From DATAYF01 sp036272735 (lineage in GTDB: Bacteria; Chloroflexota; Ktedonobacteria; Ktedonobacterales; Ktedonobacteraceae), in contig DATAYF010000326.1 in the NCBI GenBank assembly GCA_036272735.1, positions 1 to 5,525 of the forward strand: a stretch of 5,525 bases of DNA. Direction: 5' to 3'. Made by a program: the position numbers and the translations under genes. Under the pieces are notes generated by a model. That model was not told the DNA's origin and did not search any database. It saw only the letters and a list, made by a program, of their open reading frames with translations. The stretch's first letter is position 1. Every line of letters starts with the position of its first letter. Of this stretch, positions 5,461-5,525 are shown one piece after another.

Positions 5461-5525
5461 AGAGGGATATATTGATGGGTATGTATGGCCTCGGAAGCCA
5501 TACATACCCATCAATATATCCCTCT
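5461..5525. repeat. Long perfect inverted repeat (29-bp arms, 7-nt loop), probable terminator or insulator hairpin
   Basis: Bases 5461-5489 and 5497-5525 are exact reverse complements over 29 bases, separated by CTCGGAA (5490-5496). The window ends on the last base of the right arm, so the pairing could extend further. The bases just outside the left arm are AAATCTAT (5453-5460). The hairpin stands directly upstream of the operon promoter and would separate it from whatever gene lies to the right, most simply as that gene's terminator. A U-tract is poor on the side that can be read (minus strand: ATAGATTTCCC). No gene overlaps it within the window. Confidence 0.65.

Overview
The window is ordinary bacterial chromosome: about 95% coding, balanced base composition, with four genes on the minus strand and one partial gene on the plus strand. 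The extracytoplasmic protein at the left has two tandem beta-rich repeats of a kind common in Chloroflexota, and the soluble enzymes look like those of environmental Chloroflexota (perhaps Ktedonobacteria) or a similar soil lineage. That placement is inferred from protein style only; no rRNA or other marker is present.

Left part (1-941, + strand): the 3' portion of a gene that begins before the window. It encodes a single-pass membrane-anchored protein with two successive domains that resemble the DUF4352/telokinin-like immunoglobulin fold. Its stop codon lies inside a perfect 58-bp palindrome (932-989). This palindrome fills much of the short convergent gap before the minus-strand genes and probably acts as a two-way terminator or 3'-end RNA hairpin.

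Middle and right (1037-5370, - strand, read right to left): a compact operon. It runs from a predicted pyrophosphate-dependent 6-phosphofructokinase (TTG start), to phosphopentomutase deoB, to a RimJ/RimL-type GNAT acetyltransferase, to a phosphomannomutase/phosphoglucomutase. The first two junctions are 4-bp ATGA stop/start overlaps, which suggests translational coupling; the last gap is 40 bp. A good sigma70-type promoter (extended -10 TGTTATAAT, 17-bp spacer, -35 TCGACG) precedes the operon. The three sugar-phosphate enzymes act on fructose-6-P, ribose-1-P/ribose-5-P and hexose-1-P/hexose-6-P. The operon therefore links the lower hexose pool, nucleoside-derived pentose and activated-sugar synthesis. 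The GNAT substrate is unknown.

Right edge (5461-5525): a second long perfect inverted repeat, again with 29-bp arms, this time around a 7-nt loop, just upstream of the operon promoter. The window ends on the last base of its right arm. The two hairpins differ in sequence but share arm length and an ATTRATGG core. They are the least explained elements here. No CRISPR array, tRNA, rRNA, insertion sequence or defence system was seen, and I found no convincing new multi-gene system.
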